Assembly (NCBI GenBank): GCA_039990395.1
Contig: JBDXFZ010000146.1
Span: 372,001 to 436,000 of the forward strand
Direction of reading: 5' to 3'
Length of the DNA stretch: 64,000 nucleotides
From: CALINF01 sp039990395
Lineage (GTDB): Bacteria; Pseudomonadota; Gammaproteobacteria; Pseudomonadales; Halieaceae
The notes below the pieces were generated by a model. It saw only the letters and a list, made by a program, of their open reading frames with translations. It was not told where the DNA came from and searched no databases. The translations under genes and the position numbers were made by a program. Positions 1-8,082 of this stretch are shown here, in pieces; positions within the stretch are counted from its first letter, which is position 1; the number at the start of each line of letters is the position of its first letter.

Positions 1-507
1 CTTCGCACCACTGAAGTCACACTCGACAGGCGTATACGCGATCTATCCAAGGGTATGAACGTGCAACTGCACCTGGCTCTGGTAATGGCGATTGATGCCA
101 AGTTGCTTATATTGGATGAGCCAACACTGGGCCTGGATATACTGTTCAGAAAACGCTTTTTCGAACAATTACTGAATGACTACTTCGATGGCGAGAGGAC
201 GATTATTATTTCCACTCATCAGGTTGAGGAAGTCCAGAATATCCTGACTGATGTGATGTTTATGAATCATGGCCAGCTTGTTCTGCAAAAGCATATGTCG
301 ACGATTGATGAGGAGTTTGTGGAGGTGCACGCGGTTGGCGAGGCTGCCTCTAGAGCGCAGGAGATACCTCATATTGGCAAGCGCAGTATTCTAGGTGGTA
401 AAGCCTTTATATATGAAGGGATTGATCGTGACGTTTTAGCGCCACTGGGTGAAATGCGTACGCCGTCTGTCTCCGACCTGTTCGTGGCCAAGGTAGGGGG
501 AGCTTAA
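1..507 (+). CDS. ABC transporter ATP-binding protein (5' end cut by window)
   Basis: The C-terminal 168 residues of an ABC ATPase; the Walker A half lies before the window. The reading frame is open from base 1. Visible are the ABC signature LSKGM (residues 15-19 of the fragment), Walker B with D-loop LLILDEPTLGLD (35-46) and the H-loop histidine in STHQVEE (about 73). The remaining C-terminal part follows the pattern of ABC-2 exporter ATPases. It ends two bases before the start of a membrane permease, its evident partner, so the two should form one exporter at the inner membrane. The substrate cannot be told from sequence. The ATG at base 55 lies inside the signature motif and is not a real start. 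Confidence 0.93.
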   Translation, partial: LRTTEVTLDRRIRDLSKGMNVQLHLALVMAIDAKLLILDEPTLGLDILFRKRFFEQLLNDYFDGERTIIISTHQVEEVQNILTDVMFMNHGQLVLQKHMSTIDEEFVEVHAVGEAASRAQEIPHIGKRSILGGKAFIYEGIDRDVLAPLGEMRTPSVSDLFVAKVGGA

Positions 508-509
508 TC

Positions 510-1571
510 ATGTCAGAAACAGCGACTTCTCGTACATTCACGCTGATTCAGCGCGAATTTCAGGAATACAAAAATTCGTTTGTATGGACGCCGGCAGGAA
601 TGGCAATCCTGCTGTCATTGGTAATGTTGGTCAGCGTCATGATGGCCGGACGAATTACCATTGTTGGTGATGCCATGATGCAGGTGGTTATGAACGAGGA
701 TTCTACCAGCGGCATGAATATAACTATTCAGATCGACGATGACGATGTTGCGATTGTCACAGAGCAAGAGGTCGAGGTTTCTGATTGGGTTATAGAAACA
801 GAAGAAACAACCTCAGAGGAAGACTGGAATTTCTCTAAAGAGTGGAAGTTTAATCCAACCACCAATCCCAAGGGTGCTGACAACATAGACTCAGGAATGA
901 GTAACTTGAATCTTATTCCCACAGTCATTCATTTTGTCTTTTTGCTAGCCCTGTTCTTCGTTACGTCCAACTACTTGTTGGGTACTCTCTACGATGATCG
1001 CAAGGATAGAAGTATCCTTTTTTGGCGCTCGATGCCCGTCTCTGCATGGGAAGAAGTACTAGCCAAGCTGGGTGTTGCGCTATTTATCGCTCCCTGGATA
1101 TTCATAGCGCTGAGCATGATTGTTCAGCTTGCGATGGTTGTGTTAATGATGCTCGGCATGTGGCGAATGGGTAAGGACCCATTTGAACTGGTGCTGGGAA
1201 ATATTGAGTTTGGCACGCTATTCTTTAATCAGATTAGCGGATGGATCCTGACCGCACTCTGGATAGCGCCGGTATATGCTTGGCTCTTGTTGGCCTCTGC
1301 GTTTGCCAAGCGCTCACCGTTTATGGTGTCTGTTGCTCCCTTGATAGCACTCGTGCTGGTAGAGGAACTCTTTTTGGGTACGGCTTTCGTGCGTACGGCG
1401 GTTGCAAACCATATGCCTCATATTTCTGATTCTGGTAGTGCCGTGGGGTTCTATATTCATACGCCCAATTGGGGTTCGACCGACTACCTCAGTCTGCTGC
1501 TGGGTCTTGTGTTTGCTGCTGCCGCGGTATGGCTGGCGATCTGGTTGCGCAAATATCGCTGGGATATCTAG
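510..1571 (+). CDS. ABC-2 type transporter permease
   Basis: Integral membrane subunit of 353 residues partnered with the ATPase just upstream; GGGGGAGC before the ATG serves as ribosome binding site. About six hydrophobic segments are seen: one near residues 25-45, then a block from about 136 to the end. Between helix 1 and helix 2 lies a loop of roughly 90 residues, very rich in Asp and Glu (acidic clusters around residues 70-110). In the usual ABC-2 topology this loop would face the periplasm. Layout and pairing support an exporter of the ABC-2 superfamily. Which compound it moves is unknown, and the acidic insert is the most distinctive trait. Confidence 0.85.
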   Translation: MSETATSRTFTLIQREFQEYKNSFVWTPAGMAILLSLVMLVSVMMAGRITIVGDAMMQVVMNEDSTSGMNITIQIDDDDVAIVTEQEVEVSDWVIETEETTSEEDWNFSKEWKFNPTTNPKGADNIDSGMSNLNLIPTVIHFVFLLALFFVTSNYLLGTLYDDRKDRSILFWRSMPVSAWEEVLAKLGVALFIAPWIFIALSMIVQLAMVVLMMLGMWRMGKDPFELVLGNIEFGTLFFNQISGWILTALWIAPVYAWLLLASAFAKRSPFMVSVAPLIALVLVEELFLGTAFVRTAVANHMPHISDSGSAVGFYIHTPNWGSTDYLSLLLGLVFAAAAVWLAIWLRKYRWDI

Positions 1572-1662
1572 TCCCCCGGCATCGCATTGCGGCTATCAGA
1601 ACACCATATCCATCGGGTGGGCTAGCCTGCTAAAGTAAACCCTCTTGGATGAGGGGAAGTGT

Positions 1663-1872
1663 ATGCAGCACGAAAATTGGTCCTGCTTAAAATGTGGCCA
1701 TCAGCACTATGATGTGGGCGAGATGCGGGTATCCGGAGGATTCTGGTCCCGCATCTTTGATATGCAGAATAAAAAATACAGTGCAGTCACCTGCCAGCAA
1801 TGTGCTTACACCGAGTTTTACAAACGACAAGCGTCGTCGCTAGGCAATGTGTTTGATTTCTTCACAAGGTGA
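1663..1872 (+). CDS. Small zinc-ribbon nucleic-acid-binding-like protein
   Basis: A 69-residue protein with two CxxC knuckles, SCLKCG near the N terminus and CQQCAY near residue 46, matching the small zinc-ribbon family annotated as predicted nucleic-acid-binding (COG3478 type). An in-frame TTG lies 18 bases upstream, but GAGGGGA sits six bases before the ATG at 1663, so that ATG is chosen. The stop overlaps the GTG start of the next gene by four bases, suggesting translational coupling. The role is unknown beyond probable zinc binding. Confidence 0.72.
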   Translation: MQHENWSCLKCGHQHYDVGEMRVSGGFWSRIFDMQNKKYSAVTCQQCAYTEFYKRQASSLGNVFDFFTR

Positions 1873-3773
1873 ATGAATCCGTGGATGAATCATCGGAGGT
1901 TGTCGGCCAGATAGCTCCCTGTCTTCTGCACGATGACAGTTTTGATACGCAAATACTGTCTTCTCTTACTCCGGTTCCAACTCTGGTGCCTTGGTCGCTG
2001 CGCGATACTATAAAGCCAGAGGCGGTAGTTCTACTGTGCTTGTCAGATGACGCCATTCGCGAGGCTATACCCCTATCGCTAGAGGGTGGCTGGAAAATAG
2101 GCCTCTTACCTCATGCGCAAGCTCATGAGTCGATGTCGGCTCTAGGGGTTACTGGTACTCTGCAAGAGGTATATGCCAGCATTGTCTCAGCTGATCCTAT
2201 AGAGGTTGATGTACTCACCTGTAACGGCGAGGTGGTTTTTACCTCGGTAGTGGTTGGTCGCGTATTGGCGTTGAGGCCACTTGATCTCAATCGACGTCAA
2301 ACCCCCTGGAGTATGTTCAAGGGTGCCTTGAAAGGCATAGGCAAACTTCGCTTGCACGGCTATGGCATTACGACTGGCAAGGAGCGCAAAGTGCATGTTG
2401 CTGCACTCGGGCTTATTGCGCTTACGCATACACAAAGTCGTCTTCTGGGGCGCGTATTTGCCGACAAGCTCAGTGCCCGCGACGGCCGGCTAACGTTGCT
2501 CGCCTTTGCGCCCCGCAGTGTGGTCAGTTATCTGTGGTTTCTTCTTCGCCTGGTGCTCCCGGGTAAGCTCTCGCTCTCTCCACTGCCTGCGTCTTTGGCC
2601 TCCATAGAAAGCGATCGAGTGGTTCTTGATGCACCAAAAGGGATGGAGTACTTGATCGATGGTAAGCCGGCAAGTGCCAAGGAGATCGAGTTTACGATTC
2701 TCGAAAAGCGCTTGCGATTACTGCCTGGTCCGGCGTTGGGCGCTGTTGCGGACGCGCCGACTCAGAGGGGTAAGGATTCAGTGCGCCTGAATCACACGCC
2801 GGTAGATGCGGCCGCGCGACCACTGGTCGATGTACCACTACCGATGTTTACCCATGCAAGTGAAGAGGATTACCGCGATCTGTTTGTGTCACTTCGCGAG
2901 AGCGCGAAAGCCTCTTCATCGTATCAAGTGTTAACCGTATTGAGCGTGCTACTGGCTCTGGTTGGTCTTTATGCGAATTCAGCGCCAGTGATCATTGGTG
3001 CCATGATACTGGCGCCACTGATGGCGCCCATCGTCTCATTGGCCATGGGTCTGGCACGTACCGAGTCTGGCTTGATTAAGAGCTCAATTTCAACACTATC
3101 GGTGGGAATTGCGTGGGGCTTGGGCGTTGGGATGTTATTGGCGCTGGCAATGCCGCTGGAGATTCCTACCGCCGAGATGAAAGCGCGCATGTCACCCACA
3201 CTATTGGACCTGCTTGTTGCGGTGGTGTCTGGCGTGGCTGGTGCTTATGCCTTCGCAAAAGAAGAGGTGGCAAAAAGTTTAGCTGGCGTGGCAATCGCAG
3301 TTGCACTGGTACCACCATTGAGTGTTGCGGGCATCGGATTGGGCTGGGGTGATTGGGCTATGGCCGGCGGCGCATTGTTGCTCCTCAGTACGAACCTCGT
3401 AGGTATTGCATTAGCTGCTAGTGCCACTTTTTTGGTCATGGGTTTTGCGCCATTCAGTCGTGCGCGAAAAGGGCTTGGAGCGGCGATGGTCGTTTTGCTA
3501 CTGATCAGTATTCCGTTGTACGTATCTTTCCAGCACTTGGTAGAGCGAGATCATATTCTCGAAACTGTTCCCACGGGGGCGGTTCAACTGAGCGGAGTAC
3601 AGGTAGAGGTCTCGGGTGTGCGCGTGAGACTCGGTCCACCCCATGTGATCTATGTGGTGCTTAGTTCCCCTATATCGCTGGCAGGGCATCATGTCGATGA
3701 GCTAAAACGCATCATCGGGGAGCGCCTCGATGAGCCCATCGTTTTAGAAGCGCAGCTGAACGTTCGGCGCTAA
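1869..3773 (+). CDS. DUF389/TIGR00341 membrane protein with degenerate lipid-kinase-like N-terminal half
   Basis: A 634-residue protein starting at GTG in the stop of the zinc-ribbon gene. Residues from about 325 to 540 form the DUF389 membrane domain, several helices with the conserved stretch VIIGAMILAPLMAPI. The first 300 residues resemble a diacylglycerol-kinase/LCB5-like fold: IGLLPHAQAHESMSALGV lines up with the usual GTGNDFA region, and the C-terminal strand pair around EYLIDGKPA and LEKRLRLLPG looks like the kinase C-terminal sheet. The catalytic GGDGT motif is not present, so kinase activity is unlikely. A ligand-sensing role for the front domain is my inference. DUF389 function is not established. 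Confidence 0.8.
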   Translation: MNESVDESSEVVGQIAPCLLHDDSFDTQILSSLTPVPTLVPWSLRDTIKPEAVVLLCLSDDAIREAIPLSLEGGWKIGLLPHAQAHESMSALGVTGTLQEVYASIVSADPIEVDVLTCNGEVVFTSVVVGRVLALRPLDLNRRQTPWSMFKGALKGIGKLRLHGYGITTGKERKVHVAALGLIALTHTQSRLLGRVFADKLSARDGRLTLLAFAPRSVVSYLWFLLRLVLPGKLSLSPLPASLASIESDRVVLDAPKGMEYLIDGKPASAKEIEFTILEKRLRLLPGPALGAVADAPTQRGKDSVRLNHTPVDAAARPLVDVPLPMFTHASEEDYRDLFVSLRESAKASSSYQVLTVLSVLLALVGLYANSAPVIIGAMILAPLMAPIVSLAMGLARTESGLIKSSISTLSVGIAWGLGVGMLLALAMPLEIPTAEMKARMSPTLLDLLVAVVSGVAGAYAFAKEEVAKSLAGVAIAVALVPPLSVAGIGLGWGDWAMAGGALLLLSTNLVGIALAASATFLVMGFAPFSRARKGLGAAMVVLLLISIPLYVSFQHLVERDHILETVPTGAVQLSGVQVEVSGVRVRLGPPHVIYVVLSSPISLAGHHVDELKRIIGERLDEPIVLEAQLNVRR

Positions 3774-3800
3774 TTTTCCTCTGACTTCAAGGAGCAAGCC

Positions 3801-4595
3801 ATGTCACACGACGGTGTTTCGTTTCGTTTCAATAATGCGATAGCACGGCTTCCAGGTAAGAGTATTGTGGAGGGTATTAGAGCTGAGGATCGAGGTGCTC
3901 CAGATCTGAATACTTTTATGGAGCAGCACCGTCGCTATGTTGAGGCACTTGAGGCGGCAGGTGTAACCGTAACTGTGTTGCCTGCACTCGAAGATTTCCC
4001 CGATTCTGTTTTTGTTGAAGATGCGGCGTTTTGTCTGCCTGAGCGCTCGGTGGCATTGCGGCCTGGCGCGCTAGCGCGAAGAGGTGAGGCTGCAATAATG
4101 GCGGCAGATTTGATGGACCTCGGGCACTCGGTAGCAGGGCTCGCAGGCGCTGGCTGTATTGACGGCGGTGATATTCTGCTAACTGACAAGACGATCATGG
4201 TAGGCGCATCAGAGCGTACTGATGAGGCTGGCATTGAAGCACTGGCAACATTGGTCGCAGATTGGGGTTATACCGTGACACCCGTGGAGACGCCTTCGGG
4301 TGTTCTGCACTTTAAGTCAGACTGCTGTGTTCTCGATAGTGATACTGTGCTGGCGACCTCTCGTCTCTACGCTTCCGGCTGCTTTGACGCATTTGACGTA
4401 TTGCAGGTGCCCGAAGGCGAGGAGGCCGCCGCAAACGCGATTAGAGTGAATGACAAAGTACTGATGCCCGAGGGTTTTCCTGCGACCGCGCAATTACTGC
4501 GACACAAGGGCTATTCGCTGGTAGAGTTGCCCGTTACCCAAGCTGCGCTGCTAGACGGTGGATTGTCCTGCATGTCGCTACGTTTTAATCATTGA
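3801..4595 (+). CDS. ddaH: Dimethylargininase (DDAH)-family amidinohydrolase
   Basis: A cytoplasmic guanidino-group hydrolase of 264 residues, the normal DDAH length. Family enzymes hydrolyse N-omega-methylated arginine to citrulline and methylamines. Visible are the acidic active-site segment FPDSVFVEDA (E73/D74), the catalytic His in VLHFKS (H170) and the nucleophilic Cys in GGLSCMSLRF (C257). The short length and the C-terminal GGLSCMS favour DDAH over arginine deiminase, which is about 400 residues. AAGGAG precedes the ATG. A lipoprotein gene follows after 10 bases. Substrate preference is not provable from sequence alone. Confidence 0.85.
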   Translation: MSHDGVSFRFNNAIARLPGKSIVEGIRAEDRGAPDLNTFMEQHRRYVEALEAAGVTVTVLPALEDFPDSVFVEDAAFCLPERSVALRPGALARRGEAAIMAADLMDLGHSVAGLAGAGCIDGGDILLTDKTIMVGASERTDEAGIEALATLVADWGYTVTPVETPSGVLHFKSDCCVLDSDTVLATSRLYASGCFDAFDVLQVPEGEEAAANAIRVNDKVLMPEGFPATAQLLRHKGYSLVELPVTQAALLDGGLSCMSLRFNH

Positions 4596-4605
4596 GGACG
4601 TTACT

Positions 4606-5250
4606 GTGATTTTCTGTTCCTATCGTTGGGCTCGGCACACGCTGTTGTGTACGTTGGCTGTCTTTCTAATGGGTTGTAGCAATAACTCAACCATTACGCG
4701 TTCTTATGTAGATCCGGTCCTGAAGAAAATGGACTTGGAGGGCGTATTGATTATTGGTGTTGCCCAGCAGCGCTCATCTCGCATCAAGTTCGAAGACGAA
4801 TTCGCTAAAGCATTGTCGCGCCACAACGTGAGAGCGATAGCCAGTCACACATTGTTACCCCAGGAAAAAGCCACGGCCGATGAGGTTGTCGCCATCGCGC
4901 AAGCCAATAACCTGGATACCATTATGGTGACCCGATACATGGGAGCGATGTCTGAGGACGTCTACCATCCGGGTACGATCTATTACGGCGTAGCGCCGGC
5001 GTACGGCGCTGGGTATTACAATGGTTTCCCAGGCTACTACGGACACGCCTACGAAGTAGCGTACCAACAGCCTGTGTGGACTACGAATACCACCCATACG
5101 CTGGTTTCTGACCTCTATGTTGTCGAGTCGCGGGAACACCTGTGGCAGGCGGTGTCTGATACTATCCAGGCCGGTTCCACTGATAAGCTGCGCCATGATG
5201 CTATTGCGTCCCTTATCGGCAACTTGAAAGACGAGGGTCTGCTGGATTGA
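4606..5250 (+). CDS. Putative lipoprotein, aromatic/glycine-rich segment
   Basis: A 214-residue predicted lipoprotein of unknown function. The start is placed at GTG 4606 because GAGGA lies eight bases upstream and this gives a proper lipoprotein signal: basic stretch, hydrophobic core, then lipobox LMGC (lipidated Cys24). A longer in-frame start at 4558 would sit inside the DDAH gene. After the signal comes an alpha/beta-looking domain with the phrase VLIIGVAQQRSS, then a Tyr/Gly/Pro-rich stretch around residues 120-155 (YHPG, YYGVAPAYGAGYY). It was probably co-transcribed with the DDAH gene. I do not recognise a named family. Confidence 0.7.
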   Translation: MIFCSYRWARHTLLCTLAVFLMGCSNNSTITRSYVDPVLKKMDLEGVLIIGVAQQRSSRIKFEDEFAKALSRHNVRAIASHTLLPQEKATADEVVAIAQANNLDTIMVTRYMGAMSEDVYHPGTIYYGVAPAYGAGYYNGFPGYYGHAYEVAYQQPVWTTNTTHTLVSDLYVVESREHLWQAVSDTIQAGSTDKLRHDAIASLIGNLKDEGLLD

Positions 5251-5280
5251 ATTCGTCATTTGTTCGCTTAGCTACCTACG

Positions 5281-5331
5281 CATTGATTTGGAGGGTTCAA
5301 AAAGCGTGCTAATACACGATCTAAATCAATG
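5281..5331 (+). repeat. Inverted repeat in the leader of the GCS2 gene
   Basis: A perfect 9-base inverted repeat, CATTGATTT at 5281-5289 and AAATCAATG at 5323-5331, separated by 33 bases. It lies between the lipoprotein stop (5250) and the GCS2 start (5364), ending 32 bases before the start. No T-run follows, so it does not look like a terminator. It could be a bipartite operator or a leader RNA stem. Confidence 0.4.
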
Positions 5332-5363
5332 TCAGAGCGAGCGCTGACCCCCACCATTGCGCT

Positions 5364-6845
5364 ATGGGACTCGAGATAGACAGAACCGCCTTCGACGCAG
5401 AAGACTTTGCTCTTTTTCGTGAACGCCTGAGCGACAATCTCGCAGTACTGGCCGGTATGCTCGACTCGCCAGGTTTCGGGCAAACAGCGGGTTCTTTAGG
5501 TGCTGAGCTTGAGATGTACGTGGTGGATGCTAGCGGGCAACCTTTGTACAAGAACGAGGAGATTCTGGCTGCCGCTGGCGATCCTCAACTCACGCTGGAG
5601 ATTAATCGCTACAATCTGGAATACAACCTGTCACCCTATGCTCTTTCTGAGCAACCTTTTGCCGCAACTGAACGCGAAATACTGCAGAAGCTATCTGAAC
5701 TGCGAGCAGTATCCGGTGAGGTGGGTGGACGGGTAGTTCCGATTGGGATTCTTCCCACCCTGCAAATATCGGATTTCGGACCGCATTGCGTGACAGACAG
5801 GCGTCGCTACCATGCATTGGTTCAGCAGTTGATAGCCCGCCGTGGCAGTGCATTCAAGGTTGATATCAATGGGGCAGACCCGCTGCAGCTAGAGATGGAA
5901 GATATCACCCTCGAAGGCGCGAACACCTCCTTTCAGGTTCATTATCGCGTAAACCCGGCAGAATACGCCGATACCTTCAATGCCATTCAACTGATGACGC
6001 CGCTGGCAATGGCGATCGGTGCCAATTCACCAACTTTGTTTGGACACAGTCTGTGGCAGGAGACGCGGGTGCCGTTATTCAAGCAGTCGATTGATACGCG
6101 TCATGTTGACCGCTACAGCTGGAATGAACCCGCTCGTGTCAACTTTGGGCATGGTTGGGTGCGTGGTGGTGCGCTGGAGTTATTTCAGGAGGTCGTCCGG
6201 CTGTATCCGCCGTTGCTTCCTGTTTGCGGCGATGATTCAGCCTCCACCCAACAATCACAAGGTATAACACCCGACCTGGCAGAACTCCGTTTGCACCAGA
6301 GTACAGTGTGGTTGTGGAACAGACCGATCTTTGACCACGCAGATGGAGGCCAGGTTCGTATCGAGATGCGCGGTTTGCCGGCTGGACCAACGGCCGTGGA
6401 TATGGTCGCTAACGCCGCTTTTCTCATTGGGCTAGCCGAGGGAGTGAAGCCGTATATCAATGAGCTGCTGCCAGCGCTGCCTTTCTCGACAGCGGAGTAT
6501 AATTTCTACCGAGCAGCTCAGTACGGGCTTTCCGCAAAGTTAATCTGGCCTGATCGCCAGCAGTCTGGCTGCGCGGAGCGATCTGCAGGACAAGTCATTG
6601 AGGAGTCGCTACCTATCGCTCAGGCCGGCCTTGATGCTATTGGCATTGATACCGCTGAGAGCCAGCGGTATCTAAACGTTATACAGGCTCGATTGGAAAC
6701 AGGTACCAATGGTGCCACGTGGCAGCTGCAATCGCTTGCCCGGCACAACGCCGGTAATGATACGAGGCAGGCTTCGCGGTTAATGCTTGAGGAATATATG
6801 GTTAACAGTGAGGCTAATGTGCCTGTTGCGCAGTGGCCACTATGA
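5364..6845 (+). CDS. Glutamate-cysteine ligase family 2 (GCS2)-like carboxylate-amine ligase
   Basis: A 493-residue ATP-dependent carboxylate-amine ligase of the GCS2 fold. The N-terminal motif GSLGAELEMYVVD (from about residue 43) is the metal/glutamate-binding start of the fold, and HVDRYSWNE and RIEMRGLPAGPTAVDMVAN occur further on. Family members join an amino acid to the gamma-carboxyl of glutamate or a related acid. Whether this makes gamma-glutamylcysteine or another amide is open. No good Shine-Dalgarno sequence precedes ATG 5364, but the first residues read as the native N terminus of the family. The stop overlaps the aspartoacylase-like gene as ATGA, so the two are translationally coupled. 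Confidence 0.82.
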   Translation: MGLEIDRTAFDAEDFALFRERLSDNLAVLAGMLDSPGFGQTAGSLGAELEMYVVDASGQPLYKNEEILAAAGDPQLTLEINRYNLEYNLSPYALSEQPFAATEREILQKLSELRAVSGEVGGRVVPIGILPTLQISDFGPHCVTDRRRYHALVQQLIARRGSAFKVDINGADPLQLEMEDITLEGANTSFQVHYRVNPAEYADTFNAIQLMTPLAMAIGANSPTLFGHSLWQETRVPLFKQSIDTRHVDRYSWNEPARVNFGHGWVRGGALELFQEVVRLYPPLLPVCGDDSASTQQSQGITPDLAELRLHQSTVWLWNRPIFDHADGGQVRIEMRGLPAGPTAVDMVANAAFLIGLAEGVKPYINELLPALPFSTAEYNFYRAAQYGLSAKLIWPDRQQSGCAERSAGQVIEESLPIAQAGLDAIGIDTAESQRYLNVIQARLETGTNGATWQLQSLARHNAGNDTRQASRLMLEEYMVNSEANVPVAQWPL

Positions 6846-7873
6846 GACGCTTCCGGTTCTTGCGTGATCCTGATCCCAGCCTGCTGGGTGCCAATATCGA
6901 GGACTTTCTAACCTTTTTAGGGGGCCCCGCGTGTATTCTGTTAAAGGGCAGGGACACCACCAAAACCCGGGCGTTTGTTACATTGTTGCATGGCAATGAG
7001 CCCTCAGGTGCAATGGCGCTCTATCAGTGGTTACGCAGTGCTCAGCAGCCCGCGGTGAACGTAGTGTGTATTGTAGCGTCTGTCGTTGCCGCGTTGACGA
7101 CGCCTCCTTTTAGTCATCGAATGCTTCCTGCCGCGCGTGACCTCAATAGATGTTTCAGGCCACCCTTTGAGGACGAGCAGGGCCGGTTGGCGGAGGAAAT
7201 TCTGGAAATTCTCCGGTTACACCATCCTGAAGCTGTGGTTGATATGCACAATACGTCTGGCTCGGGTCCGGCCTTCGGTGTGTGCACACACATGGACAGA
7301 CACCATGATGCGTTGGTTTCCCTGTTCACGCAGCGCCTGATCGTGTCCAATCTGGGTCTGGGTGCGCTTATGGACATTAGTGAAAGCAGCTATCCAACGG
7401 TCACTGTAGAGGTGGGTGGTCGGTTAGATTCCCAGGCGCATGAGCTTGCCTATGAAGGACTTTGCCGATATCTCAGTGCAGAGCAGGTGCTGGATCCAGG
7501 GGCAACCGACTGGGGGCTCGAGCTACTACATGATCCATTACGGCTCGAGCTGAACGCTGGCGTAACTCTGACTTATGCTGAGAAGTCGGCCCAGGGCTAC
7601 GATGTGACTTTGCGCACGGATATAGAGCATCACAACTTTGGCACTGTGCACACTGATACGCCATTGGGCTGGGTTACCGGTGAACCGCGCCAGTTGTTTT
7701 CTGCGATGGATGCCAGCGGCCATTGCGCGGTGGATCGGCTGGTCCGCTTGGACGCAGGTATACTGTATCCGGCGCAACCATTAAAACTGTTCATGATCAC
7801 TACTAACGCGTTGATCGCAGAGACTGACTGCCTGTTTTACGCAGTGGCAGACGACGGCCAGACGATCAGCTAG
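6842..7873 (+). CDS. Succinylglutamate desuccinylase/aspartoacylase-family zinc hydrolase
   Basis: A 343-residue zinc amidohydrolase/carboxypeptidase-fold protein. Family enzymes cleave N-acyl amino acids. Zinc ligands are seen in HGNEPSG (H50, E53) and VVDMHNTSGSG (H136), the substrate-binding arginine in RDLNRCF (about 100-103), and the likely catalytic Glu in TVTVEVGG. ATG 6842 is preferred over an in-frame GTG nine bases earlier because it forms the ATGA overlap with the preceding ligase gene. A ligase that makes an amide coupled to a hydrolase that cleaves an N-acyl bond suggests a shared gamma-glutamyl or N-acyl amino acid metabolite. That link is inference. Confidence 0.83.
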   Translation: MRRFRFLRDPDPSLLGANIEDFLTFLGGPACILLKGRDTTKTRAFVTLLHGNEPSGAMALYQWLRSAQQPAVNVVCIVASVVAALTTPPFSHRMLPAARDLNRCFRPPFEDEQGRLAEEILEILRLHHPEAVVDMHNTSGSGPAFGVCTHMDRHHDALVSLFTQRLIVSNLGLGALMDISESSYPTVTVEVGGRLDSQAHELAYEGLCRYLSAEQVLDPGATDWGLELLHDPLRLELNAGVTLTYAEKSAQGYDVTLRTDIEHHNFGTVHTDTPLGWVTGEPRQLFSAMDASGHCAVDRLVRLDAGILYPAQPLKLFMITTNALIAETDCLFYAVADDGQTIS

Positions 7874-7893
7874 CGCGTAGCGTTGCCATCTGT

Positions 7894-7915
7894 CGCCTAA
7901 TCAGGCGGGTTTTTT
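7894..7915 (+). terminator. Rho-independent terminator after the aspartoacylase-like gene
   Basis: Stem CGCCT (7894-7898) and AGGCG (7903-7907) with loop AATC, followed by GG and a run of six T. It sits 20 bases after the stop and before the recA promoter, so it insulates recA. Confidence 0.8.
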
Positions 7916-7974
7916 GAAACAACTGAAATTGCCCAAATTTCTTCGCAATTGGGGGTTGCAATCTGTTTTCAAAG

Positions 7975-7994
7975 CACTGAGTATATATACAGTA
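7975..7994 (+). promoter_or_regulatory. LexA (SOS) box of recA
   Basis: CACTGAGTATATATACAGTA fits the gammaproteobacterial LexA operator CTG-N10-CAG, with an AT-alternating core (CTG at 7977-7979, CAG at 7990-7992). It is about 90 bases before the recA start. A possible -35 is TTGCAA at 7956-7961, with the -10 lying in the TATATA core, so LexA would cover the promoter. A second palindrome, ACAGTA-GTTT-TACTGT at 7989-8004, overlaps its right arm but has the wrong half-site order for LexA. Confidence 0.85.
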
Positions 7995-8082
7995 GTTTTA
8001 CTGTATGACTTCGGCGTCAGCAAAGAGCATTCAGTGCGACAGGCACCATGTAACGAGACAGAACAACAAGCGGAGAGTAATT

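Noticed and set aside
4855..5259. Leftward open frame of 134 codons across the lipoprotein gene
   Set aside because: The rightward lipoprotein has a ribosome site and lipobox; the leftward product shows no credible composition or motif.
7989..8004. ACAGTA-GTTT-TACTGT as a second LexA box
   Set aside because: Half-sites are in CAG...CTG order, opposite to the CTG-N10-CAG consensus, and too closely spaced.
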